A stretch of DNA of 64,000 nt from Colwellia chukchiensis (GCF_002104455.1 NZ_NBOC01000002.1:228369-292368), one strand, 5' to 3'; positions 47,352-57,930 are shown, counted from the first letter of the stretch. The notes: a model not told the origin generated them from the sequence alone. Translations and numbers: made by a program.

Positions 47352-50258
47352 GTGCCTAATTCATCGCCTTTGCTACACTCTCCCTTACTTGCCGAGCAGC
47401 AGGAAAAAAGCTGGCAGCAATTTTCACAGCAACATCCCAACAGTGCAGAGCAACTGACAGCAGCGCAATTGGCTTTGTTTAAAAATGCCATCATGTTAAG
47501 TGACTTTATATTGCGTAGCGCCATACAAGCGCCTGAGATAGTGATCAAGCTTTTCGCTAGTGAGCAGTTACTAGCAGAAAAGGCCCCAAATTATAAGCAA
47601 CTACTCAGCGAAAAGCTGCAATTGTGCAGCAGTGAAGCGCAATTACATCAATGCTTGCGATTATTTAGATTAGAACACATGGTTGATATTGCCGTTGGGG
47701 ATTTATTACTCAAGCGTAGTCTCGATGAGTCATTGCAGCGGCTGTCCTCCTTGGCCGACAACATTATAATTGCGAGCAATCATTGGCTAGAAAAACTTTG
47801 TCATAGCAAATGGGGCGTGCCGGTAAATTCTGCCGGTGAAAGGCAAAGTCTACTGGTTTATGGCATGGGCAAGTTAGGCGGTAAAGAATTAAACTTTTCC
47901 TCAGATATAGACTTAATTTTTGCCTATCCAGAGGCGGGTGAAACACAGGGATTAAGGCGCAGTATTGATAATCAATTGTTTTTCACTCGTTTAGGGCAAA
48001 AGTTGATCACGGCGTTAAATCAGCAAACGGCTGATGGCTTTGTTTATCGTGTTGATATGCGTTTACGTCCTTTTGGTGAAAGTGGACCTTTGGTGATGTC
48101 ATTTAATGCACTGGAAAATTACTATCAAGATCAAGGTCGCGATTGGGAACGCTATGCCATGTTAAAGGCGAGATTAATCGGTGAAGGCAAATATCATGGG
48201 CAATTATCCAATATGTTACGCCCGTTTGTATACCGGCGGTATATCGATTTTAGTGTCATTGATAGTTTGCGCCGTATGAAAGCCATGATAGCGCAAGAAG
48301 TGCGGCGGAAACAGTTGAAAAATAATATTAAGTTGGGCGCTGGTGGCATTCGAGAAGTAGAGTTTATCGTACAAGTCTTTCAAATGATCCGTGGTGGGCG
48401 AGTTAGAGAGTTACAGCATAGAAATTTATTAACAGTTCTGCCATTACTGGTAAAGCACAGTGAAATTAGTCAGCACAGTGCACAGATATTAACCGCCAGT
48501 TATCGATTTTTACGACGGGTAGAAAACATCATGCAAGCCCTAAACGATCAACAGACGCAAACTTTGCCAGACAATGCTTTGGACCAAGCACGGATCTTAG
48601 CCGCATTGGCGGCGCCAGAGTGTGCTGATTGGCCGGCTTTTATAGAGCAGCTTGCTATGCACATGCAAGGTGTTCATCGAGAGTTCGATGAGTTGATCGG
48701 CGAAGAAAGCCCGAACCGCAAAGCCATTGATCAATATTGGAGTACCTTATGGGATAGTCAGTGGAGCGATGAAGAAGCGATTGCTTGGATTGAGCAAGCG
48801 CCGCAATTAGTTGTGATGGCGGATGGCGATCATTATTGGCAAAGTGAAACTATTTGGATGTCGTTACGCGACTTTAGGCAGGAAATGTCTAAGCGCAGCA
48901 TGGGCAACCGTGGCCGGCAAGTATTGGATAAACTGGTACCAACGTTGCTATGGCACCTTGCGGAAATGAAGTTAACCGACCAGACGCTGGCACGGGTTTT
49001 AACTGTGCTGACAACCATAGCAACGCGTACGGCTTATTTAGAGTTACTATTTGAAAATGAAGGTGCGCTAAAACAATTAATTCATTTATGTGATAACAGT
49101 AGTTGGGTGGCAGAGCATATTGCCAAGTTTCCCATCTTGCTCGATGAGCTGATCGACCCTAAATTATTTCATCAGCCGCCTTTGCTGTCCTCTTATGCAG
49201 CCGAATTGCGCGAAATTATGTTGCGCGTACCTGAGGATGATCAAGAAACACAAATGATCACGCTGCGCGAGTTTAAACAAGCCAAACAATTGCGTATTGC
49301 TGCTGCCGATATTACCGGCATCTTAGCCATTACTAAGGTCAGTGATCATTTAACTGCGCTGGCTGAAGCGATTATTGCAGAAGTGGCCAATTTAGCTTGG
49401 CAGCAGGTAGTGCTGCGCTTTGGCGTACCTAGCAGTAAAGTCGATACTTTAGACAAAGGTTTTGCCATTATTGGTTATGGTAAATTAGGTGGCATAGAGC
49501 TTGGCTATAGCTCAGACTTAGATTTAGTTTTTGTGCATGATGCCAATTTAAATGCCATGACCACAGGAGCGAAGGCGATCACCGCTGGGCAATTTTATTT
49601 AAAATTAGCGCAACGTATGATGCACTTATTTAATACGCGCATGAACAACGGTATTTTATACGAACTTGATATGCGTTTAAGGCCTTCAGGTAATGCGGGT
49701 TTGTTGATGATTCATATTGATAGTTTTGCGCAATATCAAGAGCAGGATGCCTGGACATGGGAGCATCAAGCCTTAGTGCGTGCGCGGGTAATTTATGGGC
49801 ACTCAACCTTAACTGCAACGTTTAATGACATTAAACGTCGCGTGTTAATGAAGGAACGCGATAAAGTAAGTTTACGCGAAGATGTGACAAAAATGCGTCT
49901 AAAAATGCGTCAGCATTTAGATAAATCGAGTGAAGGGTTAATTGATATAAAGCAAGGGCGAGGAGGGCTAGTTGATATTGAGTTTCTAGTACAGTATTTA
50001 GTCTTAGCGCATTGTGCCGAGCATCCTAACTTAAGCTGTTATTCCGATAATATCAATTTATTAAAATATTTAGCGAATGTTGGTGTTATAAATCAAACGC
50101 AGCAACAAACGTTAGAGACAAATTATTGCCAATTACGCGACTTTGGTCATCATGCCACGTTAAAAAATATGCCGGCGATGATAGCGCAGCAAACTTTTAT
50201 TGATCAGCACAGTGACGTGATGGTGGTTGTTAAGCAACTTTTGCAAGCTGATAAATAG
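47352..50258 (+). CDS. glnE: Glutamine synthetase adenylyltransferase/adenylyl-removing enzyme GlnE
   Basis: A 968-residue bifunctional enzyme from GTG at 47352, with AGGA five bases upstream; a TTG at 47331 is less likely. Two nucleotidyltransferase domains are visible: the deadenylylase 'VYGMGKLGGKELNFSSDIDL' (about residue 175) and the adenylyltransferase 'IIGYGKLGGIELGYSSDLDL' (about residue 705), each with a GxSDxD motif, plus 'DMRLRPFGESGPL' and 'DMRLRPSGNAGLL'. It modulates glutamine synthetase activity in response to PII and glutamine. Confidence 0.96.
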   Translation: MPNSSPLLHSPLLAEQQEKSWQQFSQQHPNSAEQLTAAQLALFKNAIMLSDFILRSAIQAPEIVIKLFASEQLLAEKAPNYKQLLSEKLQLCSSEAQLHQCLRLFRLEHMVDIAVGDLLLKRSLDESLQRLSSLADNIIIASNHWLEKLCHSKWGVPVNSAGERQSLLVYGMGKLGGKELNFSSDIDLIFAYPEAGETQGLRRSIDNQLFFTRLGQKLITALNQQTADGFVYRVDMRLRPFGESGPLVMSFNALENYYQDQGRDWERYAMLKARLIGEGKYHGQLSNMLRPFVYRRYIDFSVIDSLRRMKAMIAQEVRRKQLKNNIKLGAGGIREVEFIVQVFQMIRGGRVRELQHRNLLTVLPLLVKHSEISQHSAQILTASYRFLRRVENIMQALNDQQTQTLPDNALDQARILAALAAPECADWPAFIEQLAMHMQGVHREFDELIGEESPNRKAIDQYWSTLWDSQWSDEEAIAWIEQAPQLVVMADGDHYWQSETIWMSLRDFRQEMSKRSMGNRGRQVLDKLVPTLLWHLAEMKLTDQTLARVLTVLTTIATRTAYLELLFENEGALKQLIHLCDNSSWVAEHIAKFPILLDELIDPKLFHQPPLLSSYAAELREIMLRVPEDDQETQMITLREFKQAKQLRIAAADITGILAITKVSDHLTALAEAIIAEVANLAWQQVVLRFGVPSSKVDTLDKGFAIIGYGKLGGIELGYSSDLDLVFVHDANLNAMTTGAKAITAGQFYLKLAQRMMHLFNTRMNNGILYELDMRLRPSGNAGLLMIHIDSFAQYQEQDAWTWEHQALVRARVIYGHSTLTATFNDIKRRVLMKERDKVSLREDVTKMRLKMRQHLDKSSEGLIDIKQGRGGLVDIEFLVQYLVLAHCAEHPNLSCYSDNINLLKYLANVGVINQTQQQTLETNYCQLRDFGHHATLKNMPAMIAQQTFIDQHSDVMVVVKQLLQADK

Positions 50259-50294
50259 TCGGACATTACATTGAGCGCAATTGCTTTGATGGCT

Positions 50295-50975
50295 TTATTG
50301 CGGCAACAGCAAACACTCTCGTGCTAAGTAGTCAATGTCATGTTCGATTAAAACTATGGTGCGTTGTTGATAACAGAAATAAATAGTTAGGCCGTTTTGA
50401 AAGTGTCCTTCAATGGCTTTTCCCACTTGGTAGGCAGTGGTAATAATATTTTTGTTAACTCGAAACGGATCTTTCACTAAAAAGTCTAGGTTAAGCCACC
50501 AAATGACTTCAAGACCATTTTGCTGTGCGTATTCAGACAACTTTTGCAGTAAGGTTTCACCTTGGCGAAACGGGTGGTTGTCAGTACTGCCTAACCAAGT
50601 TTTAGGTAAGGGCCTTGTGGTCATGCGCTTGGCTTCAAGTTGTTGTACTAAGTCGCCACTAGGCTCAGGTAAATAAACAATATTATTACGAATTTTTGGA
50701 CCATCAGCATTCATATCGCCATGTAAATTTGCATAAAAGCGGGATAAGCCTTCCGCCGCAGCATTTTTACGCTTGCTGGGTTTGCTACTTTCAGTGACGG
50801 GCGCTATGGGCTTAGTCGGCGTTTGCTGCTGGGTATGTTGATGCGAGTCAGCTGCCATGATGTCATCCGCCGCCTCTTGGCTCATAGAAAACAAGAGGTC
50901 TTGGTTGTACAGTAAGGCGATTGCTAAGGCGGATAAAATCACAGCCAAAACAATGTTGCGTATCCAAAAGTTCAT
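50295..50975 (-). CDS. TcpQ-domain membrane-anchored protein
   Basis: A 226-residue protein with one N-terminal TM (about 7-24) and a Gln/Thr/Pro/Lys-rich linker to about residue 75. The C-terminal domain (about 125-225), with 'GETLLQKLSEYAQQNGLEVI' and 'RVNKNIITTAYQVGKAIEGH', resembles the TcpQ domain of secretin-associated pilus proteins. It may act at an outer-membrane secretin. Convergent with glnE, 55 bp before the acyltransferase gene on the same strand. Function in this host unknown. Confidence 0.7.
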   Translation of the reverse strand: MNFWIRNIVLAVILSALAIALLYNQDLLFSMSQEAADDIMAADSHQHTQQQTPTKPIAPVTESSKPSKRKNAAAEGLSRFYANLHGDMNADGPKIRNNIVYLPEPSGDLVQQLEAKRMTTRPLPKTWLGSTDNHPFRQGETLLQKLSEYAQQNGLEVIWWLNLDFLVKDPFRVNKNIITTAYQVGKAIEGHFQNGLTIYFCYQQRTIVLIEHDIDYLARECLLLPQ

Positions 50976-51029
50976 AAATGTTTAATATCGTTAATTTTAG
51001 TTCCTATGTCATACCATAACCAACTATCA

Positions 51030-51968
51030 CTATTTATACAATGAAGGGTCGTGCTCATTGGGCCGTGTTTTAAAACGTCGATGTAACCACATATACTGCT
51101 CTGGTTTAACCAAGATTGCTTTTTCTAATTCTTGATTAATTCGAGTGACATCCGCTACATCGTCGCCGGACGGAAAGTTTTCTAACATTGGCTTTATCTC
51201 TAATGTATAACCACTGCCGTCATCGTTGCGGGTAGGAATTAACATATGGGTTTGGCAATTTTTTTGTCGTGCAAAAATTAAGGTGCCTGTGGTGGTTGCG
51301 GCATCAGGTACCGCGAAAAATGGCACAAAAACGCTGCGATTTCGACCATAATCTTGATCAGGCAAATACACACAAGCTTCACCGTCTTGTAAAGCTTTTA
51401 GCAAACCTTTGACGTCACGCTTACCTAACATGTATTTATTAGAACGACCGCGACCGCGAAATTGAAAGTATTCCATCAACTGATTGTTATGTGGTCGATA
51501 AAATACCACCATAGGATGTTCGGTACCGATACCGCGACAATTAATTTCTGCGCTCAGGTAGTGCATAGCCAATAAAAGTACGCCTTTGCCTTGTTGTTGC
51601 GCTGCTGCTATATGTTCAAGCCCTATAACTTTAGTTTTACGCTTAACGCGCCAGTCGGGCCACCACCAACCCATTCCCGTCTCTAATAATGCTATACCAG
51701 TGTTTTCAAAATTACGTTTTAGCATTATCTGCCGCTCGGCATCAGACATGTCTGGAAAACAAAGCTCTAAATTGCGCAATGCCACTTTCTTACGACTTGA
51801 GCCTATTTTAAAGAGTAAACGACCTATCATCTTGCCGAGCAAAAGTTGTAACCGATAGGGCAGCCATGAAATGGTATAGAGGATAAAAACCCCAACCCAT
51901 GTCGGCCAATACTTAGGTAACAGAAAGGACATTTTAAAATTTGGCTGTAAAACTTTATTTTTACTCAC
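51030..51968 (-). CDS. lpxL: Lipid A acyltransferase (LpxL/LpxP family)
   Basis: A 312-residue inner-membrane late acyltransferase. N-terminal '[20 protein letters not shown]', '[24 protein letters not shown]' in two parts, and the catalytic HX4E in '[16 protein letters not shown]'. '[19 protein letters not shown]' and '[15 protein letters not shown]' are typical of LpxL-type lauroyl or palmitoleoyl transferases. Substrate chain length cannot be told. Divergent from hldE, so lipid A and core-heptose synthesis genes share one promoter region. Confidence 0.9.
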   Translation of the reverse strand: MSKNKVLQPNFKMSFLLPKYWPTWVGVFILYTISWLPYRLQLLLGKMIGRLLFKIGSSRKKVALRNLELCFPDMSDAERQIMLKRNFENTGIALLETGMGWWWPDWRVKRKTKVIGLEHIAAAQQQGKGVLLLAMHYLSAEINCRGIGTEHPMVVFYRPHNNQLMEYFQFRGRGRSNKYMLGKRDVKGLLKALQDGEACVYLPDQDYGRNRSVFVPFFAVPDAATTTGTLIFARQKNCQTHMLIPTRNDDGSGYTLEIKPMLENFPSGDDVADVTRINQELEKAILVKPEQYMWLHRRFKTRPNEHDPSLYK

Positions 51969-52037
51969 GGGATGATTTCAACTCAAGGAAGTGCTTGTGA
52001 TACAATATTTACTATTATATCTGTTATAGGGCACAGG

Positions 52038-53465
52038 ATGAAAGTAGATATTCCCGCTTTTGAGCAAGCGCGTGTTTTAGTTGTTGGCGATATCATGCTA
52101 GATCGCTATTGGTATGGGCCAACCCAACGTATTTCACCTGAGGCACCCGTGCCGGTAGTTAAAATACACCAAGATGAAGACCGCCCTGGCGGCGCGGCCA
52201 ATGTTGCCTTGAACATAGCGTCATTAAATGGACAAGTGACATTATTGGGCATTACCGGGCAAGATGAAGCCGCGAACACATTAGCAACTCAGCTCAGCGC
52301 CATGAAAATTGATTGTCAATTTATTGCCTCGACGCAGCACCCTACCATCACCAAATTGCGTATCCTCAGCCGTAACCAGCAATTGCTACGTTTAGACTTT
52401 GAGGAGTCGTTTCAAGCTTTTGATAAAACGTCCTTGCGTGAACGCACTGAAGCATTAGTGGCACAGCATGATTTACTCTTGTTGTCAGATTACAACAAAG
52501 GTACCTTATCTGATGTACAAGCATTAATTGAAGCGGCCAAGCGGCAGCAAGTACCCGTGTTAGTCGATCCTAAAGGAACAGACTTTTCACGTTATCGTGG
52601 TGCTACCTTGATTACGCCAAATTTAGCAGAATTTGAAGCTGTGGTTGGTGCTTGTAACAGCGAAGCCGAGATAGTGAGTAAAGGTCAGGCCTTATTAAGT
52701 GAGTTAGACTTAACCGCGATGTTGATCACTCGCAGCGAGCAGGGAATGACGTTGTTGCGCCATAACCAAGCGGAATTTCATTTGCCGACACAGGCAAAAG
52801 AGGTTTACGACGTTACCGGTGCGGGTGACACAGTAATTGCAACCTTAGCATTAGCTATTGCTGCGAAAGCTGAGTTTGACCAAGCCAGTGCTTTAGCTAA
52901 TCTAGCGGCAGGTATTGTCGTTGGCAAGCTAGGTACCTCGACCGTCAGTGAAGCAGAATTAATGGCAGAGTTGTCGTCTGGACAAGAAAGTGGCTTTGGG
53001 GTGATGTCACCAGAGCAATTAAAAATTGCTGTGCAATTAGCACAAGCGCGCGGTGAAAAAATTGTTATGACGAATGGTTGTTTTGATATTTTGCATGCTG
53101 GCCATGTTTCGTATTTAAATAGTGCTCATACGTTAGGCAACCGCTTGATCGTTGCCGTTAATGATGATGCTTCGGTAACGCGCTTAAAAGGTGCTGGACG
53201 CCCTGTTAATCCGTTAGAAAGGCGTATGGCGGTATTAGCAGGTTTAGCAGCGGTTGATTGGGTCGTTGCCTTTAGTGAGGATACACCGCAGCGTTTAATT
53301 GCTGACATTTTACCCAATACCTTAGTTAAAGGTGGTGATTACAAAGTTGAAGATATTGCCGGTGGCGCTGAAGTTATTGCCGCAGGCGGGGAAGTAAAAG
53401 TGCTCAACTTTGAAGATGGTATCTCAACAACAAAAATTATCAATGCCATCAAAAAAGAAGACTAA
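52038..53465 (+). CDS. hldE: Bifunctional heptose 7-phosphate kinase / heptose 1-phosphate adenylyltransferase HldE
   Basis: A 475-residue protein from ATG 52038 ([20 protein letters not shown]); the frame extends to 51972 but E. coli HldE has 477. The N-terminal PfkB kinase has '[13 protein letters not shown]' and '[18 protein letters not shown]'. The C-terminal cytidylyltransferase-like domain has '[17 protein letters not shown]' with HxGH. It makes ADP-D-glycero-beta-D-manno-heptose precursor for the LPS inner core. In E. coli it follows glnE; here TcpQ and lpxL genes intervene. Confidence 0.96.
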   Translation: MKVDIPAFEQARVLVVGDIMLDRYWYGPTQRISPEAPVPVVKIHQDEDRPGGAANVALNIASLNGQVTLLGITGQDEAANTLATQLSAMKIDCQFIASTQHPTITKLRILSRNQQLLRLDFEESFQAFDKTSLRERTEALVAQHDLLLLSDYNKGTLSDVQALIEAAKRQQVPVLVDPKGTDFSRYRGATLITPNLAEFEAVVGACNSEAEIVSKGQALLSELDLTAMLITRSEQGMTLLRHNQAEFHLPTQAKEVYDVTGAGDTVIATLALAIAAKAEFDQASALANLAAGIVVGKLGTSTVSEAELMAELSSGQESGFGVMSPEQLKIAVQLAQARGEKIVMTNGCFDILHAGHVSYLNSAHTLGNRLIVAVNDDASVTRLKGAGRPVNPLERRMAVLAGLAAVDWVVAFSEDTPQRLIADILPNTLVKGGDYKVEDIAGGAEVIAAGGEVKVLNFEDGISTTKIINAIKKED

Positions 53466-53567
53466 GGGCTGAATGCTTAGCTCTGGGGTAAGTCGCTTTA
53501 AATGGGTGCTCTTGATATGTAATAGTTACCCATTCTGGCAAAATTAATAAATAAAGGACTATAAACA

Positions 53568-53756
53568 ATGATGAATCAAGGACACTCTATTGGCGAAATT
53601 GTCAGCGCTATTTTGGTTATTGTATGGGGTATTATTCGCTATGCTACTATAGCGGTCATTATTATTGGCGGTCTTTGGCTTGTTATGCATTCGATATTGA
53701 TCATCGTTACTTTAGCTTTATTATTGGCTATCTCTAACGCCAAAATTAAATGGTAG
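53568..53756 (+). CDS. Small two-TM membrane protein
   Basis: A 62-residue ORF with AAGGA upstream, start at 53568 or 53571. Two hydrophobic segments, about 12-34 and 38-56, are separated by few residues and end 'SNAKIKW'. I recognise no family. A terminator directly follows, which supports a real short gene. Confidence 0.6.
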   Translation: MMNQGHSIGEIVSAILVIVWGIIRYATIAVIIIGGLWLVMHSILIIVTLALLLAISNAKIKW

Positions 53757-53828
53757 ACGTTTGCATGTTTTAATGCGTATTAATGATTGCTGCGAGTTAA
53801 GACATCAATTGTTGATAGTCGGCAGAAT

Positions 53829-53856
53829 AAAAAGGGAGCTATTTAGCTCCCTTTTT
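53829..53856. terminator. Bidirectional terminator before tolC
   Basis: AAAAAGGGAGCTA and TAGCTCCCTTTTT form a 13-bp stem. With A and T runs on either side it can end the small-protein gene and the convergent tolC. Confidence 0.9.
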
Positions 53857-53884
53857 GCTGGATAGATTGTGTGCGCTAAGGTGG

Positions 53885-55243
53885 TTATTCAGCGACTAAA
53901 CCTTGATTAATATCTTTTAAGTCTTGCTCAGTAATTGTGCCGCCTGCGCGTTTTAGTGCTAAGACATTTTCAATATAGTCATAGCGGGTAGACGATAAAT
54001 TACGTTTAGCATTGTAGAGGTTTCTGGTACTGTTTAGCACATCGACAATGGTACGCGTACCAACTTCAAAGCCAGCTTCAGTGGCTTTTAGCGCACTTTG
54101 GGCACTGATTTCAGATTGCTCTAACGATTTAATTGCTGACACTGCAGCAATGACAGTGTTGTAGGCGTTGCGAGTATTGCGCACGACATTGCGATGGGTT
54201 TGTGCCATTGTTTGACTCGCGGCAACATAATTGTTTTGTGCTTGGCGTACCCGGCTTGTCACTGCTCCACCAGAATATATAGGCACATTGAGCGAGATGC
54301 CAATAGAGTGGCTATCGAGCGCTGGGTTATTAAAGTCAACGCCATTGACTTCGTTATCTTGGTCGCTACTACCATAACTCCCTGACAAACTTAAGGTTGG
54401 GTAATGACCCGCTTTTGCAATATTGATATTTTCTTTGGCGATATCAATATTGATCCGTTCTGCAATTAGCTCTAGGTTTTTCGCCTCAGCGGTTTGTTGC
54501 CACTCATTAGCACTATCAGGAAATGGGCGTGAGGTGGTAAAGCGGTCGGTATTTAACGGATTTAAATCACGCGGGTAGACATTGGTGATCAAACGTAGCG
54601 CTTCTTCAGCGTTATAAACGTTGTTTTCAGCACGAATTTCCGCCGTAATAGCATTATCGAACTGGGCTTGGGCTTCATGAACATCGGTAATTGCCGTTAA
54701 GCCAACCGAGAAACGCTGTTTGGTTTGTTCTAGCTGACGTTCAATCGCGGTTTTTTCGGCAATAGAAAACTCTAAATCATCTTTTGCTCTTAACACATTA
54801 AAATAAGCTTGCGTGACGCGAACGATTAAGTCTTGTTTGGCCAGTTGGTAAGCAACATCACTTTGGTGTGCTCGTTTTTTCGCGTTATCGAGCGTTAACC
54901 ACGAGTTATGGTGGTAGAGCTGCATTTCTAAGTTGATACCATAACGTGTGGTATCACTTTTATTGGTTAGAATTTGCCCTAAAGATTGCCCAGAATCTGA
55001 AGTAGGAATAAATTCATTTTCACTTTTGCTATAACTGGCCGATGCGCTTAATTGCGGCAATAATACTGCTCCAGCTTGCTCTATACCTTCTTTAGAGGCT
55101 TGAAATTGTGCCTGCGCTCTCAGAACAACCGGGTCATTGGCTTGTGCTTGCTGATAGACAGATAAGAGATCTTCGGCATGTGCGAACGTGCTACTTGCAG
55201 CACAGGTAAAACCAATAAGTAGTGCGGTTATTGTTTTTTTCAT
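53885..55243 (-). CDS. tolC: Outer-membrane efflux channel TolC
   Basis: A 452-residue TolC. The signal peptide ends at about residue 23 (SSTFAHAEDLL). The two repeats of helical hairpin plus beta strands are visible: 'DLLSVYQQAQANDPVVLRAQ' begins repeat one and 'QTAEAKNLELIAERINIDIA' repeat two. 'VGTRTIVDVLNSTRNLYNAK' is the conserved turn of the family. It forms the trimeric outer-membrane exit duct for RND efflux and type I secretion. Divergent from nudF, as in E. coli. Confidence 0.95.
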   Translation of the reverse strand: MKKTITALLIGFTCAASSTFAHAEDLLSVYQQAQANDPVVLRAQAQFQASKEGIEQAGAVLLPQLSASASYSKSENEFIPTSDSGQSLGQILTNKSDTTRYGINLEMQLYHHNSWLTLDNAKKRAHQSDVAYQLAKQDLIVRVTQAYFNVLRAKDDLEFSIAEKTAIERQLEQTKQRFSVGLTAITDVHEAQAQFDNAITAEIRAENNVYNAEEALRLITNVYPRDLNPLNTDRFTTSRPFPDSANEWQQTAEAKNLELIAERINIDIAKENINIAKAGHYPTLSLSGSYGSSDQDNEVNGVDFNNPALDSHSIGISLNVPIYSGGAVTSRVRQAQNNYVAASQTMAQTHRNVVRNTRNAYNTVIAAVSAIKSLEQSEISAQSALKATEAGFEVGTRTIVDVLNSTRNLYNAKRNLSSTRYDYIENVLALKRAGGTITEQDLKDINQGLVAE

Positions 55244-55454
55244 ATTAAGGCGGTTCCTGTCATAATGAACATATACTAAATTGATAACTTTGCTAGCCAG
55301 TTCAGTATCCGTTTTATTTTTTATTGTAACTATCTTAACGGCATTAAAGAATTAGCCAAATAAAATAAGTGTTTAGGAAAGTATTCTAGTGTAACAAAAT
55401 ATTAACTGCTAGTGTATCTCGAAATTCGCAACAGTTCACAAAGACAAGGCAGCT

Positions 55455-56090
55455 ATGGCTATTAAACCCGCACCCTTACTCCAATTTACCCGCGATGATG
55501 TCGAAGTGATAAATAAATCAAGAAAGTATCAAGGCTTCTTTGCGTTAGATGAATACCAATTTCGTCATAAATTATACCGCGGCGGATACAGTAAAGTCAT
55601 CACTCGTGAGGTTTTTGAACGTGGTGATGCGGTGGCGATATTGCCATACGATATTAAAGCCGATGCCGTTGTTTTAATTGAGCAGTTTCGACCGGGGGCG
55701 TTAAATAGCCATAGCGGACCATGGCAACTGGAGCTAATTGCCGGCATGTTTACAAAAGGTGAAATGCCGCTAGATGTTGCAATTAGAGAAGCCAAGGAAG
55801 AAGCCAACTTAACCATTGCCGCTTCGCAGGTGGTGAAAGTGATGGATTACCTATCAAGTTCTGGCGGTTGTAGCGAGTGCATACATTTGTATTGTGCCAA
55901 TGTAGATAGCGCGGATGTTGCCGGAAACTACGGTTTAGCGAGTGAAAATGAAGATATTTTAGTACATGCTGTTTCGCGCCAAACCGCTGAAATTTTATTG
56001 GCGCAAGGAAAGATCACTAATGCCGCGACCATAATTGCGTTACAATGGTTGTTTCTAAACCTCGAAAAGTTAAAAGCAAGCTGGAACTAA
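55455..56090 (+). CDS. nudF: ADP-ribose pyrophosphatase NudF
   Basis: A 211-residue Nudix hydrolase. The Nudix box runs from G97 to L119 (G-x5-E-x7-REAKEEANL; the final G is N). N-terminal 'GFFALDEYQFRHKLYRGGYS' and 'AVVLIEQFRPGAL' match ADP-ribose pyrophosphatases. It hydrolyses ADP-ribose to AMP and ribose 5-phosphate. First gene of a nudF-yqiB-cpdA-yqiA-parE operon; yqiB starts on the base after its stop. Confidence 0.94.
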   Translation: MAIKPAPLLQFTRDDVEVINKSRKYQGFFALDEYQFRHKLYRGGYSKVITREVFERGDAVAILPYDIKADAVVLIEQFRPGALNSHSGPWQLELIAGMFTKGEMPLDVAIREAKEEANLTIAASQVVKVMDYLSSSGGCSECIHLYCANVDSADVAGNYGLASENEDILVHAVSRQTAEILLAQGKITNAATIIALQWLFLNLEKLKASWN

Positions 56091-56549
56091 ATGGCTGTTG
56101 TGGTTAAAAAATATCGTCCTCATTTACCAACATTAATGGCCTTATCAGAGGTTAACTATATGTTGCTGCTGCGGCTATTAGCCGATAAAGAGCAAGTGGG
56201 TCAGCGACGGAGTTTTTTTATATCAGACTTTTTAAGTTACCATTTACAGGTGATGGAAGTCACCCAATACACTAGCCTAGTCACAATTGAGCAAATGGCC
56301 AATTTCACCGGCTACAGCTGGTCAGCAGCCTTGCGTCCGTCTATGCAGTTGCGTTTATATCATGATGCGCGCATGGTTGAAATTATCAGCAATCAAGGGG
56401 TAAGTAACATTAAGCCTCGTTATGACTATCCGAATCAACACATGCACTTGCCGGACGAGAAGCAACAAGTACATTATTTTTTGAAAGAATGGCTACAGTT
56501 GTGCTTGCAGTTAGGGCAAGTAAAAGTGAACTTGAGTAAGCTCTCATGA
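56091..56549 (+). CDS. yqiB: DUF1249 protein (YqiB family)
   Basis: A 152-residue cytosolic protein. 'RPHLPTLMALSEVNYMLLLR' at the N-terminus and 'LRLYHDARMVEIISNQGVSN' then 'YPNQHMHLPDEKQQVHYFL' are typical of DUF1249. Function unknown; it is conserved between nudF and cpdA across gammaproteobacteria. It begins immediately after the nudF stop and overlaps cpdA by 4 bases. Confidence 0.9.
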   Translation: MAVVVKKYRPHLPTLMALSEVNYMLLLRLLADKEQVGQRRSFFISDFLSYHLQVMEVTQYTSLVTIEQMANFTGYSWSAALRPSMQLRLYHDARMVEIISNQGVSNIKPRYDYPNQHMHLPDEKQQVHYFLKEWLQLCLQLGQVKVNLSKLS

Positions 56550-57307
56550 GTCAAGCCTTTGTTTTGGCGCAAATTAGTGATAGCCACCTATTTGCCCAGC
56601 GTAGCGGTTGCCACCATCAGGCCAATGTTTATGAAAATTTAACGGCGGTATTACTGGCGATAAAAAATCAGCCGGTCATTGATGCCATTGTATTTACCGG
56701 TGACTTAACACAAGATCATAGTGATGCGTCATACCAACTGTTTGTACAAGCCTTTACTGAGAGCAAGATTAATCTACCGGTTTATTTCTTGGCGGGTAAC
56801 CATGATGAGCCTGAGCTACTTGAGCGTTATTTATCTAAAGCACCGTTTCGAAAAGAAAAACTTATTGAGCGAGGGCAATGGCAACTTTTATTACTTGCGA
56901 CTAAAAGTGCGACACCCGCAGGGGTATTTGCGCAATCGCAAGTAGAGTTTGCTGACAGCGTGATTAACCCGAACAAATTTCAGCTGGTGCTAATGCATCA
57001 TCATGCGGTTGATGCGGGGTATTTTATTGATCGTCATGGCTTAGAAAATCCACTAGAGTTTCAACAGTTTCTTAGTGCCCACCCATCAATTCAAGCGGTT
57101 GCATGTGGTCATATTCATCAAGGTCTAACCTTACCCATCACCTTGCCTAAGCGTAGCGTTAATTTGTATACTTGCCCGGCAACTTCAATACAATTTGATC
57201 GTCAAGCTGACGGTGTGAAAAACAATGGTCAGCCGCCAGGTTTTCGGTTATTTACCTTGGCAGATTGTGGCCAAATAACTACAACCGTGTGTTATGTTGA
57301 AGTCTAA
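56546..57307 (+). CDS. cpdA: 3',5'-cyclic AMP phosphodiesterase CpdA
   Basis: A 253-residue metallophosphoesterase with the full metal-ligand set: 'ISDSHLF', 'FTGDLTQD', 'AGNHDEP', 'MHHHAVD' and 'CGHIHQG'. It hydrolyses cAMP and so lowers CRP activity. Overlaps yqiB by ATGA, so translation is coupled. Confidence 0.93.
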   Translation: MSQAFVLAQISDSHLFAQRSGCHHQANVYENLTAVLLAIKNQPVIDAIVFTGDLTQDHSDASYQLFVQAFTESKINLPVYFLAGNHDEPELLERYLSKAPFRKEKLIERGQWQLLLLATKSATPAGVFAQSQVEFADSVINPNKFQLVLMHHHAVDAGYFIDRHGLENPLEFQQFLSAHPSIQAVACGHIHQGLTLPITLPKRSVNLYTCPATSIQFDRQADGVKNNGQPPGFRLFTLADCGQITTTVCYVEV

Positions 57308-57326
57308 TAAAAGGAAATAAAGCATA

Positions 57327-57914
57327 GTGATCAATATCTTGTATATTCATGGTTTTAACTCGTCACCCCAGTCAATGAAAGCAGAGCTTAGTCGTCATTA
57401 TTTTCAGCAACATCACCCTGAAATAACCTTTTATTGCCCACAAATAGCGACGTCGCCTAACGCCGCTATTGACCAGTTAGACGCCATTATTGCCAGTGAG
57501 CCTAACGCTAAGTGGCTATTAATGGGCTCGTCATTAGGAGGATATTTTGCGACTTATTTAGCCGAAAAATATCAATTAAAAGCGGTGTTAATTAACCCTG
57601 CAGTGAAACCTTATGAGTTACTAGAAGACTACATCGGCCCGCAAATAAACCCTTATACGCAAGAGCGCTACCAAGTTAAGAGGCAGCATATTAGCGACTT
57701 AAAGGCACTTGAGCAGGTCAAGATATCAAAAAATAATTACTTGGTCATGGTACAAACCGGTGATGAAGTGTTAGATTACCAACAAGCAGTTGAAAAATAT
57801 CACCAGTGCCAGTTAAAGATCAGTCAAGGTGGCGATCATAGTTTTGTTAACTACGCAGCAACCTTGGATGATACGGCATCTTTTTTCAATTTAACCTTAA
57901 CCTTAGCTAAATAA
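57327..57914 (+). CDS. yqiA: Esterase YqiA
   Basis: A 195-residue alpha/beta-hydrolase: 'ILYIHGFNSSPQS' (oxyanion region), nucleophile S69 in 'GSSLGGYFATYLAE', and a C-terminal His in 'GGDHSF'. GTG start with AAGGAA upstream. E. coli YqiA hydrolyses short esters; the natural substrate is unknown. Confidence 0.92.
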   Translation: MINILYIHGFNSSPQSMKAELSRHYFQQHHPEITFYCPQIATSPNAAIDQLDAIIASEPNAKWLLMGSSLGGYFATYLAEKYQLKAVLINPAVKPYELLEDYIGPQINPYTQERYQVKRQHISDLKALEQVKISKNNYLVMVQTGDEVLDYQQAVEKYHQCQLKISQGGDHSFVNYAATLDDTASFFNLTLTLAK

Positions 57915-57930
57915 TGATCAGAACTATTAA

